A stretch of 64,000 nt of DNA from Mediterraneibacter glycyrrhizinilyticus (GCF_016902345.1 NZ_JACJLR010000013.1:1-64000); one strand, 5' to 3'. Shown: positions 33,586-42,227, counted from the first letter of the stretch. Notes: generated by a model not told the origin, from the sequence alone. A program made the numbers and translations.

Positions 33586-34503
33586 ATGAGGATCGGTGCA
33601 GTGATCGCTGCTGCGGGGACGCCGGGCGGTTTCCGCGCATATGAAAAACTGGAGAATATAGACGGGACCGCCATGGTAAGCCGGATGATCGAGAGCTTCC
33701 GGCTTGCCGGCGTGGAAGATATTGTGGTCGTTACCGGATACCGGGCGAGAGAGACAGAGAAAAGTCTGGCGAAGCAGGGCGTGGTGTTCCTGCGCAGAGA
33801 TGACTATGAGACTGCCGAGATGCTGGATTTTGTGAAAGAGGGACTGACGTATCTGAAGAACAACTGTGACAGGATTTTTTTCTGCCCGTCAGATGTACCG
33901 CTCTTTACAGAAGAAACGCTGAGAAGAATGGAAGAAGAAAATGCGGCTGTCGTAGTTCCTCTGTATGAAGGAAGAAAAGGACATCCGATCCTCTTTGACA
34001 CTTCCCTGGCAGACTCGATCCAATCCTATCGGGGGGAGAGGGGGCTGAAGGGCGCTGTTGACGGATCCGGTGTCGGGATCAGTCTTGTGCCGGTAGAGGA
34101 TAACGGAGTTCTGCTTCGGGCACGCAGAGAGGATGGATTTGAGGAGATCGTAAAGAAGGACCATCCTTCTCAGATCCGTGCAAAAGTGAAAGTTCAGCTT
34201 GTAGGAGAAGAGCCGTTCTTCGGACCGGGGCTTATGGTACTCCTCAAGCAGATTGATATCCTTCGAAATGTGAGAGAGGCATGTGAAAAGACCGGTATGT
34301 CCTACAGTAAGGGCTGGACCCTGATCCGGACGGCAGAGAGAGAACTGGGCTGTCCGATCGTTGACAGGAGTCCCGGGGGAAAAAACGGAGGGAATGCCAG
34401 TGTGAGTGAAGAGGGAAAACGGCTCATGAGATGCTATGAACAGCTGGAGCGGGAAACGGCTGAGTTTGCGCGGAAAAGATACCGGGAGATCTTCAGCCGG
34501 TGA
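33586..34503 (+). CDS. MobA/MocA-like nucleotidyltransferase fused to ModE-type HTH
   Basis: Residues 1-190 form an NTP-transferase domain (GAVIAAAGTPGGFRAYEKL, VVVTGYRARETEKSL, FFCPSDVPLFTEETL) of the MocA/MobA class. Residues about 205-305 are a ModE N-terminal winged helix (FFGPGLMVLLKQIDILRNV, TGMSYSKGWTLIRTAERELG, GGKNGGNASVSEEGKRLM). The molybdate-binding MOP domains of full ModE are missing. It lies between xdhD and modABC, so it may couple cofactor synthesis to control of molybdate uptake. The starting loop lacks the usual GxSxRMG lysine arrangement, so catalytic activity is uncertain. Confidence 0.87.
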   Translation: MRIGAVIAAAGTPGGFRAYEKLENIDGTAMVSRMIESFRLAGVEDIVVVTGYRARETEKSLAKQGVVFLRRDDYETAEMLDFVKEGLTYLKNNCDRIFFCPSDVPLFTEETLRRMEEENAAVVVPLYEGRKGHPILFDTSLADSIQSYRGERGLKGAVDGSGVGISLVPVEDNGVLLRARREDGFEEIVKKDHPSQIRAKVKVQLVGEEPFFGPGLMVLLKQIDILRNVREACEKTGMSYSKGWTLIRTAERELGCPIVDRSPGGKNGGNASVSEEGKRLMRCYEQLERETAEFARKRYREIFSR

Positions 34504-34514
34504 ACCAGAACCTG

Positions 34515-34540
34515 AAACAGCCTGATCCGGCTGTTTCTTT
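34515..34540 (+). terminator. Terminator at the end of the ssnA-to-MocA/ModE block
   Basis: AAACAGCC (34515-34522) pairs with GGCTGTTT (34529-34536) and TTTCTTTT follows. Confidence 0.7.
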
Positions 34541-34551
34541 TAACGAACCGA

Positions 34552-34580
34552 TTGTTTTTTGAAAAATAATCGGGTATACT
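34552..34580 (+). promoter_or_regulatory. Promoter of modA
   Basis: TTGTTT (34552-34557), 17-base spacer, TATACT (34575-34580). A separate modABC transcript is implied, and the upstream ModE-type HTH protein is a candidate regulator. Confidence 0.65.
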
Positions 34581-34646
34581 GAAAGAGACCGGGTTGATAA
34601 GAAAGAGAGCAAAGGTCCGCCAGAAGAAACAAAGGAGGATATGATT

Positions 34647-35549
34647 ATGAAAAAGAGAGTTTTAGCTGTTCTGCTGGCATCAGGGATGGTGTTGTCAATG
34701 GCAGGATGTTCCGGCGGAAGCAATGACAGTCAGTCTGCAGACACTGCGGACAGCCAGGAGAGCAGTACAGATGCGGAAGAGTCGGAAGGCGCTGAGGAGA
34801 CGGAGATCCAGGTGTTTATTGCGGCAAGTTTGAACACGGTGATGACAGATCTGGCGGAGAGATATAACGAGGAGCATCCGGAAGTAAAGATTACCTTTAA
34901 TGCAGACAGTTCGGGAACACTGCTGACACAGATCCAGGAGGGATATGAGTGTGATATTTTCTTCTCGGCGGCCCAGAAGCAGATGGATGACCTGGAGACA
35001 GACGGACTCATGGTTGAAGGAACGAGAGCTAACGTAGTGAATAACCAGGTGGTCGTGGTCACATTAAAAGACAGCGGTACCAGTGTGACAGGACTTGAAA
35101 ATATCGGAGAGGCAGAGAGCATTGCACTGGCAGGCGGCAGCGTGCCGGTAGGAAGATATACAAGACAGGCTCTGATCAATCTGGGAGTACTCCCGGAGAC
35201 GGACGATCCGGCATCCATCACAACAGAACAGGTCTCTGAAGCCCTTGGGGGAGTGGAGATCAGTGAGCAGGATAACGTGAGCAAGGTGCTCACCGCGGTC
35301 GTCGAGGGATCCTGTGAAGTGGGAACTACTTATTATTCGGATACATACGGATATGAAGAGGACCTTGACATTCTGCAGACCGTCAGCTACGATCTGACAG
35401 GAGATGTTATTTATCCGATCGCGCGGGTTGTTAATGAGGAAGCAGATGAGGCTCAGACAGCGGCAGCGGAAGATTTCCTTGATTATGTGCTCTCGGATGA
35501 AGCGAAAGAAGTATTTGAGTCATACTATTTCGACACAAATGTAGAGTAA
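34647..35549 (+). CDS. modA: Molybdate ABC transporter substrate-binding lipoprotein
   Basis: The 300-residue protein has a lipoprotein signal (KKRVLAVLLASG, then SMAGC), a Ser/Glu-rich linker, and a ModA-type type II periplasmic fold: IQVFIAASLNTVMTDLAERY, FNADSSGTLLTQIQEGYECDIFFSA, and ALAGGSVPVGRYTRQALINLG. It captures molybdate or tungstate outside the cell for ModB. The ATG at 34647 lies 8 bases from AGGAGG. It is first in modABC and directly downstream of the Mo-enzyme block, matching the demand for molybdenum. Confidence 0.94.
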   Translation: MKKRVLAVLLASGMVLSMAGCSGGSNDSQSADTADSQESSTDAEESEGAEETEIQVFIAASLNTVMTDLAERYNEEHPEVKITFNADSSGTLLTQIQEGYECDIFFSAAQKQMDDLETDGLMVEGTRANVVNNQVVVVTLKDSGTSVTGLENIGEAESIALAGGSVPVGRYTRQALINLGVLPETDDPASITTEQVSEALGGVEISEQDNVSKVLTAVVEGSCEVGTTYYSDTYGYEEDLDILQTVSYDLTGDVIYPIARVVNEEADEAQTAAAEDFLDYVLSDEAKEVFESYYFDTNVE

Positions 35550-35589
35550 ATATGCGAGACTGATACAGAAATATGCGATACTGACGCAA
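35548..35589 (+). repeat. Two tandem 21-bp units after modA
   Basis: Units at 35548-35568 and 35569-35589 both fit AAATATGCGAKACTGAYRCA; the first begins within the modA stop codon. Confidence 0.6.
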
Positions 35590-35631
35590 GGCAGGATTTG
35601 CGAATGCAGAATGGATAAAAGTGTATGCAGC

Positions 35632-35678
35632 AGAGAGGGAGCGCCACACCTGGGAAACATGGTGCGGCGCTCTCTTTT
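35632..35678 (+). terminator. Terminator-like hairpin between modA and modB
   Basis: AGAGAGGGAGCGCC and GGCGCTCTCT arms form a long, GC-rich, slightly bulged stem (35632-35674), followed by TTTTC. It would lower modBC transcription relative to modA, as is usual for binding-protein operons. Confidence 0.6.
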
Positions 35679-35717
35679 CGGCGGACACAGCCGGCTGCAC
35701 AGTGAGGAGGAAGACGG

Positions 35718-36422
35718 ATGGAAGAGATCAGAGGAATATTGGAAGAACTGGACTGGAGCCCGCTGTTTATCTCGCTGAAAACGGGGGTAGTGGCGACGTT
35801 CATTTCTTTTTTTCTCGGCATCTTTGCGGCAAGGAAAGTGGTGAAGGCGTCGCCGGGGAAGAAAGCGGTCATTGACGGAATACTGACACTGCCTATGGTG
35901 CTGCCCCCGACTGTGGCTGGATTCTTCCTACTTCTTCTTTTCAGCAGGCGCAGGCCCCTGGGAGAATTTCTGTTTGAGGAGTTTGATTTCAAGGTCGTAC
36001 AGACTTGGCTGGGGTGTGTGATCGCGGCCACAGTCATCGCTTTTCCGCTTATGTACCGGAACGCCAGGGCAGCAATGGAGCAGATCGATGCCAATCTGGT
36101 ATATGCCGGAAGGACGCTGGGAATGTCGGATGTGAAGATCTTCTGGAAAGTGATCGTGCCGACGGCCGGACCGGGAATCGCATCCGGAACCATCCTTACA
36201 TTTGCAAGGGCGCTGGGCGAGTACGGAGCGACTTCCATGCTGGCAGGAAACATCCCGGGAAAGACAGGGACTATCTCCCAGAAGATTGCCATGGTCATCC
36301 AGGACGGGGACTACCTCACCGCAGGCATCTGGGTCGCGATCGTGATGGTGATCGCCTTCCTTGTCATTTTTCTGATGAACCTGATCTCAGGCAAAAAGAT
36401 GAAAAACGTCGGGAGGTGGTAA
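35718..36422 (+). CDS. modB: Molybdate ABC transporter permease
   Basis: A 234-residue permease with about five to six membrane segments and the EAA-type coupling loop (ANLVYAGRTLGMSDVKIFWKV). TLPMVLPPTVAGFFLLLLF is the family's conserved second helix. It forms the channel for molybdate with ModC. The start codon follows GAGGAGG, and the stop lies 3 bases before modC. Confidence 0.94.
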   Translation: MEEIRGILEELDWSPLFISLKTGVVATFISFFLGIFAARKVVKASPGKKAVIDGILTLPMVLPPTVAGFFLLLLFSRRRPLGEFLFEEFDFKVVQTWLGCVIAATVIAFPLMYRNARAAMEQIDANLVYAGRTLGMSDVKIFWKVIVPTAGPGIASGTILTFARALGEYGATSMLAGNIPGKTGTISQKIAMVIQDGDYLTAGIWVAIVMVIAFLVIFLMNLISGKKMKNVGRW

Positions 36423-36425
36423 AAC

Positions 36426-37487
36426 ATGGCAATCTCAGTGGAAATACACAGGAAACTGAACCGTTTTACGCTGGACATCAGTTTTCAGAGCGAGTCCCGC
36501 CGTATTGGCATACTTGGGGCATCGGGATGCGGGAAGAGCATGACCTTAAAGAGTATTGCAGGGATCGAGACGCCCGATGAAGGCAGGATCACTGTGGAGG
36601 ACCGGGTGATGTTCGACAGCGGGGAAAAGGTGAATCTGAAGCCGCAGAAGAGAAACGTGGGGTATCTGTTTCAGAATTATGCACTGTTCCCGACTATGAC
36701 AGTGGAGAAGAATATCGCGGCGGGGCTGAAGGGCAGCCGGAAGGAGAAAGAAGAGCGTGTCCGGGAAATGATAAAAAAATTCCGTCTGGAAGGGCTGGAA
36801 AGACAGCTGCCGGGGCAGCTTTCCGGCGGGCAGCAGCAGAGAGTCGCGCTGGCCCGGATCATGGCATATGAGCCGGATGTGATCCTTCTTGATGAACCGT
36901 TTTCTGCGTTGGATATGTTCCTGAAAGACCAGCTCCAGAGGGAGATGGAAGAACTCTTGTCAGATTACGCCGGAACAGTTGTCCTGGTATCCCATGACAG
37001 GGATGAAGTCTACCGCTTCAGTGATGAGCTCCTCATTATGGACCAGGGGAGGATCGTGGCGGCAGGCCCGACGAAAGATATCTTTCACAGCCCGGGGAAT
37101 AAGGCGGCTGCACGGCTGTCCGGCTGCAAGAACTTTTCACGTGCAAGAAAGCGGGACAGCCATGCGCTGGAGGCGGTGGACTGGGGGATCACGTTCAAAA
37201 TGAAACGGGAAATCGGAGAGGACATTGCCCACATAGGATACCGCGCCCATGATTTTATCCCGGTCTGGGGAGAGCGGGGAGAGAACATGATCCGGTTTGA
37301 TCTGGAGAGCAGTGCAGTGCTGCCGTTTGAGAGAAACTATTATATAAGGCCGGAAAGCGAAGCGGAAGAGGTCCCACAGGAAGTCCTCTGCTGGTTTGTC
37401 CAGCGTGAGGAGATCACTGTTCTTGAGGAGCGTGGGATGCCGGATTATCTTGCGTTTGATGAAGAGAAGATCCTGCTTTTGAAGTGA
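36426..37487 (+). CDS. modC: Molybdate ABC transporter ATP-binding protein
   Basis: The 353-residue ATPase shows Walker A GASGCGKSMTLKSIAG, Q-loop YLFQNYALFPTM, signature LSGGQQQRVALARI, Walker B VILLDEPFSALD and the H-loop SHDRDE. The C-terminal third is a degenerate TOBE-like region without clear molybdate-binding motifs. It powers ModAB. Positions 37496-37519 downstream form a weak hairpin that may end the operon. Confidence 0.93.
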   Translation: MAISVEIHRKLNRFTLDISFQSESRRIGILGASGCGKSMTLKSIAGIETPDEGRITVEDRVMFDSGEKVNLKPQKRNVGYLFQNYALFPTMTVEKNIAAGLKGSRKEKEERVREMIKKFRLEGLERQLPGQLSGGQQQRVALARIMAYEPDVILLDEPFSALDMFLKDQLQREMEELLSDYAGTVVLVSHDRDEVYRFSDELLIMDQGRIVAAGPTKDIFHSPGNKAAARLSGCKNFSRARKRDSHALEAVDWGITFKMKREIGEDIAHIGYRAHDFIPVWGERGENMIRFDLESSAVLPFERNYYIRPESEAEEVPQEVLCWFVQREEITVLEERGMPDYLAFDEEKILLLK

Positions 37488-37730
37488 ATAAAAAAATTCC
37501 ATCGGAACATCCGTGGAATGCAATGAGAAGATATTTTTAGGCGAAGTCCAATGGCCATACATACAAGGCTGTATATACAGCCATTGTCTTCTTTGTTGAT
37601 GATCTTATGATAACAGTGAAATGTGAATCGCCTGTGACAAGAATTGAAAGAAATTTTGAAGATTATAAAATATAAATGAAATTTTGTAAAAGAGTTTTCA
37701 GGACAGAATATCCTGAAGGCAGGATGCATA

Positions 37731-38042
37731 CTATGACGCGCTGTTCACGGTATGCATCGTTTCTTTTGAGGCATTGATCCAGCGGGATCTCTCCGCCTCA
37801 AAACGTTCGTGGAGCCACGCGATCGCCTGGTCCATTCCTTCATCAGAGAGCGGGAATGAAGCGCTTTCTTTCTCCTCGTCGGGAGTATCCTCGAAACACC
37901 ATGGCTCCGGATAGATAAAAACGGTAAAAGTTCTACTGCTTTTTCCATCATCTCCGCGGAAATAATACCTCATGCCGTGATGGCTTCCGGAGAAGGGTTC
38001 TTTTTTCAGTCCCCCGTAAGGGATCAGTCTTTTATCGATCAT
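37731..38042 (-). CDS. Small protein of unknown function
   Basis: A 103-residue acidic protein with a compact aromatic core (MRYYFRGDDGKSSRTFTVFIYPEPWCFEDTP) and an amphipathic C-terminal helix (MDQAIAWLHERFEAERSRW). The start has AAAGGA 8 bases upstream. I recognise no family. A hairpin (37722-37752, arms GATGCATAC/GTATGCATC) overlaps its 3' end. It is convergent with modC. Confidence 0.65.
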   Translation of the reverse strand: MIDKRLIPYGGLKKEPFSGSHHGMRYYFRGDDGKSSRTFTVFIYPEPWCFEDTPDEEKESASFPLSDEGMDQAIAWLHERFEAERSRWINASKETMHTVNSAS

Positions 38043-38133
38043 CTCTACAGTCCTTTCTGCGGCATCCTGAAAACAAAGTTACAGTTCCCACTGTACTCAG
38101 AAACAGGAAAATACAGCGTCATGCTTGCAAGTA

Positions 38134-38176
38134 AGAGCCAGTGCAGGGAAAGATATCCTTTCCCGACACTGGCTCT
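38134..38176. repeat. Intergenic stem-loop
   Basis: AGAGCCAGTG (38134-38143) pairs with 38167-38176, and the inner GGGAAAG pairs with CTTTCCC. It lies between two reverse-strand genes. Confidence 0.6.
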
Positions 38177-38264
38177 ATTATAGTAAAAAAATCACAGATA
38201 CGCCAGAAAAATCGAAAAGATTTTTAGAAGGATCCGGTCACGGGTCGATTGGGAACTGTGGGGG

Positions 38265-39335
38265 TCACTGGGCAGCTTTTGCTGCAAATGTGGTCGTGAC
38301 GAGATCCGCGTAGGGAGCTCTCTTATCCAGTTCTCCTGCACTTTCAAGAATATCCTGGAGGAGGTCAAAGCTGCTCTGCTCGAAGATCAGATTGCTCTTC
38401 CACGTATCCTGGTCATAGTACCGTGTCACGATGGTCGTGATCGTATCAAGGTCGGTTTCGGGGAACTGAGGCTCAATGATCTGAGCGATCTCTTCCGGTG
38501 TGTGTGTCTGGACGTAATCCATGCCCTTCTGGAGTGCGTTGGTGAAACCCTGGATAATGTCAGGGTTCTCGTCAATATAGCTTTTTTTCGCGCTGAACGC
38601 AGTGTAGGGGACATAGCCGCTGTCCTCACCCAGAGAGGCGACCACATAGCCTTTCCCTTCTGATTCCAGGGAAGTGGCTCCCGGCTCGAACTCAACGGTA
38701 AAATCACCCTGCCCCTCTGCGAATGCAGCGGCAGTGGAGCCAAAATCAATGCTCTGGTTGATCTCCAGATCAGTTTCCGGATCGATGCCGTTCTCTTTCA
38801 GGATATACTCAAAGACCATCTCAGGCATCCCGCCTTTTCTTCCGCCGAGGACCAGGCCGCCTTTCAAGTCCTCCCAGGTGAAGTCAGGCATCTCTTCCCG
38901 CGCTACCAGGAAATTTCCTGCCCGCTGGGTGAGCTGGGCAAAGTTTACCACATAGTCTGTCGCGCCTTCGTTGTAAGTGTAGATGGACGCTTCTGATCCC
39001 ATAAATCCAATGTCTGCTTCTCCCGAGATAACGGCGGTCATTGTTTTGTCGGCGCCAAAACCGCAGACAAGATCCAGTTCGATTCCTTCATCTGTGAAAT
39101 AGTCTTCTTCGATCGCCACATACATAGGGGCATAGAAGATGGAGTGTGCTACTTCGTTCAGGGTTACTTTTATCAGTTCTTTTTCCTCTTCGGTATCTGG
39201 GACTGTTGTTCCGCCGGCATTTTCGCTGCCGGATGCAGATGCGGAACTGCCGTCATTGTCCTTGCCATATGAACATCCTGCCAGCAGGGTGAGGGCGAGG
39301 ATGGCAGACAGTGTACATGCAATCAAACGCTTTTT
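38265..39335 (-). CDS. Orphan NMT1/ThiY-type ABC substrate-binding lipoprotein
   Basis: A 356-residue protein with a lipoprotein signal (KKRLIACTLSAILALTLLAGC), a Ser/Gly-rich linker and an NMT1-type binding fold (NEVAHSIFYAPMYVAIEEDYF, FGADKTMTAVISGEADIGFMG). Relatives deliver sulfonates, nitrate, thiamine precursors or other small nitrogen/sulfur compounds. No permease or ATPase gene lies next to it, so either it works with a transporter encoded elsewhere or its partners were lost. The ATG at 39335 follows GGAGGAATTT. Confidence 0.88.
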   Translation of the reverse strand, partial: KKRLIACTLSAILALTLLAGCSYGKDNDGSSASASGSENAGGTTVPDTEEEKELIKVTLNEVAHSIFYAPMYVAIEEDYFTDEGIELDLVCGFGADKTMTAVISGEADIGFMGSEASIYTYNEGATDYVVNFAQLTQRAGNFLVAREEMPDFTWEDLKGGLVLGGRKGGMPEMVFEYILKENGIDPETDLEINQSIDFGSTAAAFAEGQGDFTVEFEPGATSLESEGKGYVVASLGEDSGYVPYTAFSAKKSYIDENPDIIQGFTNALQKGMDYVQTHTPEEIAQIIEPQFPETDLDTITTIVTRYYDQDTWKSNLIFEQSSFDLLQDILESAGELDKRAPYADLVTTTFAAKAAQ

Positions 39336-39444
39336 CATAAATTCCTCCACAGAGTTATTTACTTTTCGTAGTATTATATGGAATCAGATGAGAAAAGGTT
39401 CGTGAAAGCTTGAATAATAGGAGAGAGACGTTCGTGATGAAAGT

Positions 39445-39475
39445 AAAAAAGGCATCATTATAAGATGCCTTTTTT
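39445..39475. terminator. Bidirectional terminator
   Basis: AAAAAAGGCATC (39445-39456) pairs with GATGCCTTTTTT (39464-39475). It serves the reverse-strand gene at 39493. Confidence 0.85.
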
Positions 39476-39492
39476 CAGTCTGTTTGTGATAT

Positions 39493-40677
39493 TTAATAAT
39501 TATCGTGATCCTCCTCAAACGGATCATCATATTCATCCTCGTCTTCGTAATCATCTCCACCCCGGGACACGATCGCCAGGATCAGAGAGACGACAGCGAG
39601 CACTGCACCTGCAATCGCACCGATAAGAATCTGCATGTCATCTCCTCTGCGGAGAAAAGCAAATACGGCACTTGCAAGGTAGAAGAGCATGGGCAGAAGG
39701 AATGCGAAGATCGTGTTTTTCTTCTGCATAATGAGATACAGCAGTGCAGATACGAGCATGCACAGGGCAATGATGATATAAGTCATTCCGGCTGTGGAAC
39801 CATCGCCGGAGGAAACGCTGTTGAGTCCTGTCACGAACCCTCTGTAGATAAAGAACGCAAATCCTGCCAGTGAGAGGATGCCGAGTACAATGCGGAAAGC
39901 GCGGAATCTGGGCTCAGCGTTATCATAGTCGTCATAGTCAGCATCATCGTAGTCATCATAGTCCTCAACTTTTGTTTTCGGCTTTTTGCGCGAAGTGTCT
40001 TCTTCGACTTTTGAAATCGGTTTCTGACGGGAAGCCTCGGTATCCGTTTTTTTCTTCTTTACCGGTTTTCTTTCCGGATCTGTCGCAAGCATGTCTTCGT
40101 AGCTTTTGCGCGCAGCTTTCTCACGTTTTGCACGGACTTTCTCGGAAGGAATGTTTCCATATTTCTGTTCTTCCTCAGCTGTTTCCCTGTGTACGGGGCG
40201 TTTTTTCACCGGTTTCTTTGCGGGATGCTCCCCGGAAGCCTCTGCGTGCGGCCTATCAGTATGCTCTGCTGCTTTTTTCGGTTTTGCTCCGGATGGTCTG
40301 CGTCTTGCTTCTGCCTTCTCCCCTGGGGCGGAAGCATCTGCAGCTGCCTGCTCTCTGACCGGACGTTTTTTCGCCGGTTTTTTTGCTGCATCAGATGCAC
40401 TCTCCGGATGCTGTTTTTCGGAACGCTTTTTCTCCGGAGTTTCCGCTTTTTTCTCTGCCGGTTTTGCAGACGGAGCCGGTTTCTCTGATACTTTTTTTGC
40501 TGTCTGTTCTGCCGCTTTTTTTGCCGCCATTTTTTTTGCACGCTGTTTATCAAGATTCCACTGCTTTTTACAGTCGCGGCAGATTGCATATTCATTAAAG
40601 ATTGGATCACCGTTTTCACTGGTGCCAATCTGCTTCTTCTGCAATTCGACGTCTTTTCCACATATTGGACACTTCAT
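39493..40677 (-). CDS. Zinc-ribbon membrane protein with charged low-complexity linker
   Basis: The 394-residue protein starts with a zinc ribbon (MKCPICGK ... AICRDCKKQW), followed by about 190 residues of Lys/Ala/Glu/Pro-rich low-complexity sequence, then an Asp/Tyr stretch with repeated DDYDD. Four hydrophobic helices (about residues 275-375) and an acidic DE/DY-rich tail complete it. It is probably a cytoplasmic-facing membrane protein; the basic linker could contact nucleic acid or the cell wall. No family function is known to me. Confidence 0.8.
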   Translation of the reverse strand: MKCPICGKDVELQKKQIGTSENGDPIFNEYAICRDCKKQWNLDKQRAKKMAAKKAAEQTAKKVSEKPAPSAKPAEKKAETPEKKRSEKQHPESASDAAKKPAKKRPVREQAAADASAPGEKAEARRRPSGAKPKKAAEHTDRPHAEASGEHPAKKPVKKRPVHRETAEEEQKYGNIPSEKVRAKREKAARKSYEDMLATDPERKPVKKKKTDTEASRQKPISKVEEDTSRKKPKTKVEDYDDYDDADYDDYDNAEPRFRAFRIVLGILSLAGFAFFIYRGFVTGLNSVSSGDGSTAGMTYIIIALCMLVSALLYLIMQKKNTIFAFLLPMLFYLASAVFAFLRRGDDMQILIGAIAGAVLAVVSLILAIVSRGGDDYEDEDEYDDPFEEDHDNY

Positions 40678-40912
40678 AATTATGTACTCCTCTCTTTGGC
40701 ATAGACAAAATTTACAACATACCCATTATATCATTTTGCGACAATAAGGACAATGGAAAAATGCAACATAAAAATGAAAAACGTCGAAGAAAGACGGACA
40801 TTATGACGGGAAGGAATCACCGGAAGTGCCAAAAGGAAGATTTTATGATTGTAAGCAGTCGTCAAAGGCCGTGAGAAACCGGGACTTTGGCTTGTCGCTG
40901 TTACACAAAAAA

Positions 40913-40942
40913 CTGCCCCGATCCCCGCGGGGATCGGGGCAG
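40913..40942 (-). terminator. Perfect 30-bp palindromic terminator
   Basis: Positions 40913-40942 equal their own reverse complement. On the reverse strand six Ts follow, so it ends the small gene at 40961. Confidence 0.85.
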
Positions 40943-40960
40943 CGGCACATAGAGACTCGG

Positions 40961-41155
40961 TCAGTCCTTTTCTTCGGACTTGTCTTTTGAACTCACTGAC
41001 AGAGGGGGCAGGTAGTGATACAGATTTTCATAGGAGTCCAGTTCTTCCTGCGTCTCGGGAAGAGACGGGATCAGCCCGGTACAGTCCATTGCAGATGCTG
41101 CATTGGACAGATAGTCATAATCGTCGATCAGCTCCCGGTTTGTTTTCTTTTTCAA
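40961..41155 (-). CDS. Small acidic protein, TTG start
   Basis: A 64-residue protein (MKKKTNRELIDDYDYLSNAA to SSKDKSEEKD) read from a TTG codon at 41155, with an excellent GGAGGTGAG site 5 bases upstream and a perfect terminator right after the stop. No other start fits the site. It is hydrophilic with a Tyr/Leu/Pro-rich centre and a charged tail; no family is recognised. The strong expression signals argue that it is real. Confidence 0.6.
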   Translation of the reverse strand: MKKKTNRELIDDYDYLSNAASAMDCTGLIPSLPETQEELDSYENLYHYLPPLSVSSKDKSEEKD

Positions 41156-41186
41156 ATTTTCTCACCTCCGGTTCAGTATTTCCCGT

Positions 41187-41373
41187 TTGGACAAATCGTA
41201 TTCTGATGGTATAATGATTGCGCGAAGCGCAATCCGGACCGACAGAGTCGGCCCGCTCCGCTGCGCGGAGATTATACCGGGCAGGCCACGGCTTGAAAAG
41301 TAAATGCCGCTGCGCGGCGCTTTCTTTTCTGCGCACGTGGTATAATGATTGCGCGAAGCGCATGTGGTATAAT
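41187..41373 (+). promoter_or_regulatory. Reiterated promoter with clustered hairpins upstream of the PHP gene
   Basis: TTGGAC (41187-41192), 17 bases, TATAAT (41210-41215) form a strong promoter. A 25-base stretch around the -10 (41207-41231) is repeated exactly at 41338-41362, and TGGTATAAT occurs a third time at 41365-41373. Between the copies lie hairpins at 41216-41234 (GATTGCGC/GCGCAATC), 41239-41251 (CCGAC/GTCGG), 41256-41270 (CTCCGC/GCGGAG) and 41306-41318 (GCCGC/GCGGC). It looks like a duplication or a small palindromic insertion that copied the promoter. Confidence 0.7.
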
Positions 41374-41411
41374 AGGAAACACAGGAAGAGATACAGGAGG
41401 ATTTTGAGTTT

Positions 41412-42146
41412 ATGAAATTTATTGCAGATACACATTCTCACACGCTGGCGAGCGGACACGCTTACAGCACGATTACAGAGATGGCGGCAGCGGCAGCAGG
41501 AAAAGGGCTTGAGGTGCTGGCGCTCACGGAGCATGCACCCGAGATGCCGGGGACATGCGGGCTGTTTTATTTCCAGAATCTGGATGTGGTCCCGCGGATC
41601 CAGCAGGGCATTCGTCTGCTGATGGGAGCGGAGGTCAATATCATGGATCCGGACGGTCGGATCGACCTGCCGGAGAAGACCTGCAGAGACCTGGACATCG
41701 TGGTGGCGAGCATCCATCCGCCATGTTACGGCAAAGGGCATACGGAAGAAGAGAATACAAGGGCGTATGTCGAGACGATGAAGAAACCTTATGTCAATAT
41801 CATAGGTCACCCGGACGACGGAAGATTTCCCATTGATTACGAGGTGCTGGTCAAAACAGCGAAGGAGACGGGAACCCTGCTTGAGATCAACAATTCATCG
41901 CTGCGCCCCCAGAGCAGCAGGATGGGAACGAGAGAAAATATGCTTACCATGCTGGAACTGTGCAAACAGTATGAAGTGCCGGTCACGACAGGGAGCGATG
42001 CTCATGTAAATGCAGATGCGGGGAACTTTACGAATGTTATGGAAGTGCTTGCCGCGTGTGATTTTCCGGAAGAGCTTGTAGCCACTCTGAATATGGACCT
42101 TCTGAGAAAATATATCCCGGCGCTGGGGGAGCGTCCGGTGCGGTAA
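41412..42146 (+). CDS. PHP-domain phosphatase (YcdX-like)
   Basis: The 244-residue PHP enzyme has metal-binding motifs ADTHSHT, LTEHAPEMP, GAEVNIMD, SIHPPCYG, IGHPDDGRF and TGSDAHVN that form a trinuclear zinc/manganese site. YcdX-type members are phosphatases of small molecules; the substrate is not evident. It has its own reiterated promoter and a downstream stem-loop (42193-42227). Confidence 0.9.
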   Translation: MKFIADTHSHTLASGHAYSTITEMAAAAAGKGLEVLALTEHAPEMPGTCGLFYFQNLDVVPRIQQGIRLLMGAEVNIMDPDGRIDLPEKTCRDLDIVVASIHPPCYGKGHTEEENTRAYVETMKKPYVNIIGHPDDGRFPIDYEVLVKTAKETGTLLEINNSSLRPQSSRMGTRENMLTMLELCKQYEVPVTTGSDAHVNADAGNFTNVMEVLAACDFPEELVATLNMDLLRKYIPALGERPVR

Positions 42147-42192
42147 ACGAATTCGACGCATCGGGGCAGCCGGAGAACGTATAATTACCTAA

Positions 42193-42227
42193 TGGCTGAG
42201 CTGCCGTGAAAGAAGCAACAGCTCAGC
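42193..42227 (+). terminator. Stem-loop after the PHP gene
   Basis: GGCTGAGCTG and CAGCTCAGCC pair with a 15-base loop. The arm sequence resembles the dispersed palindrome at 7205 and 47269. Confidence 0.5.
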
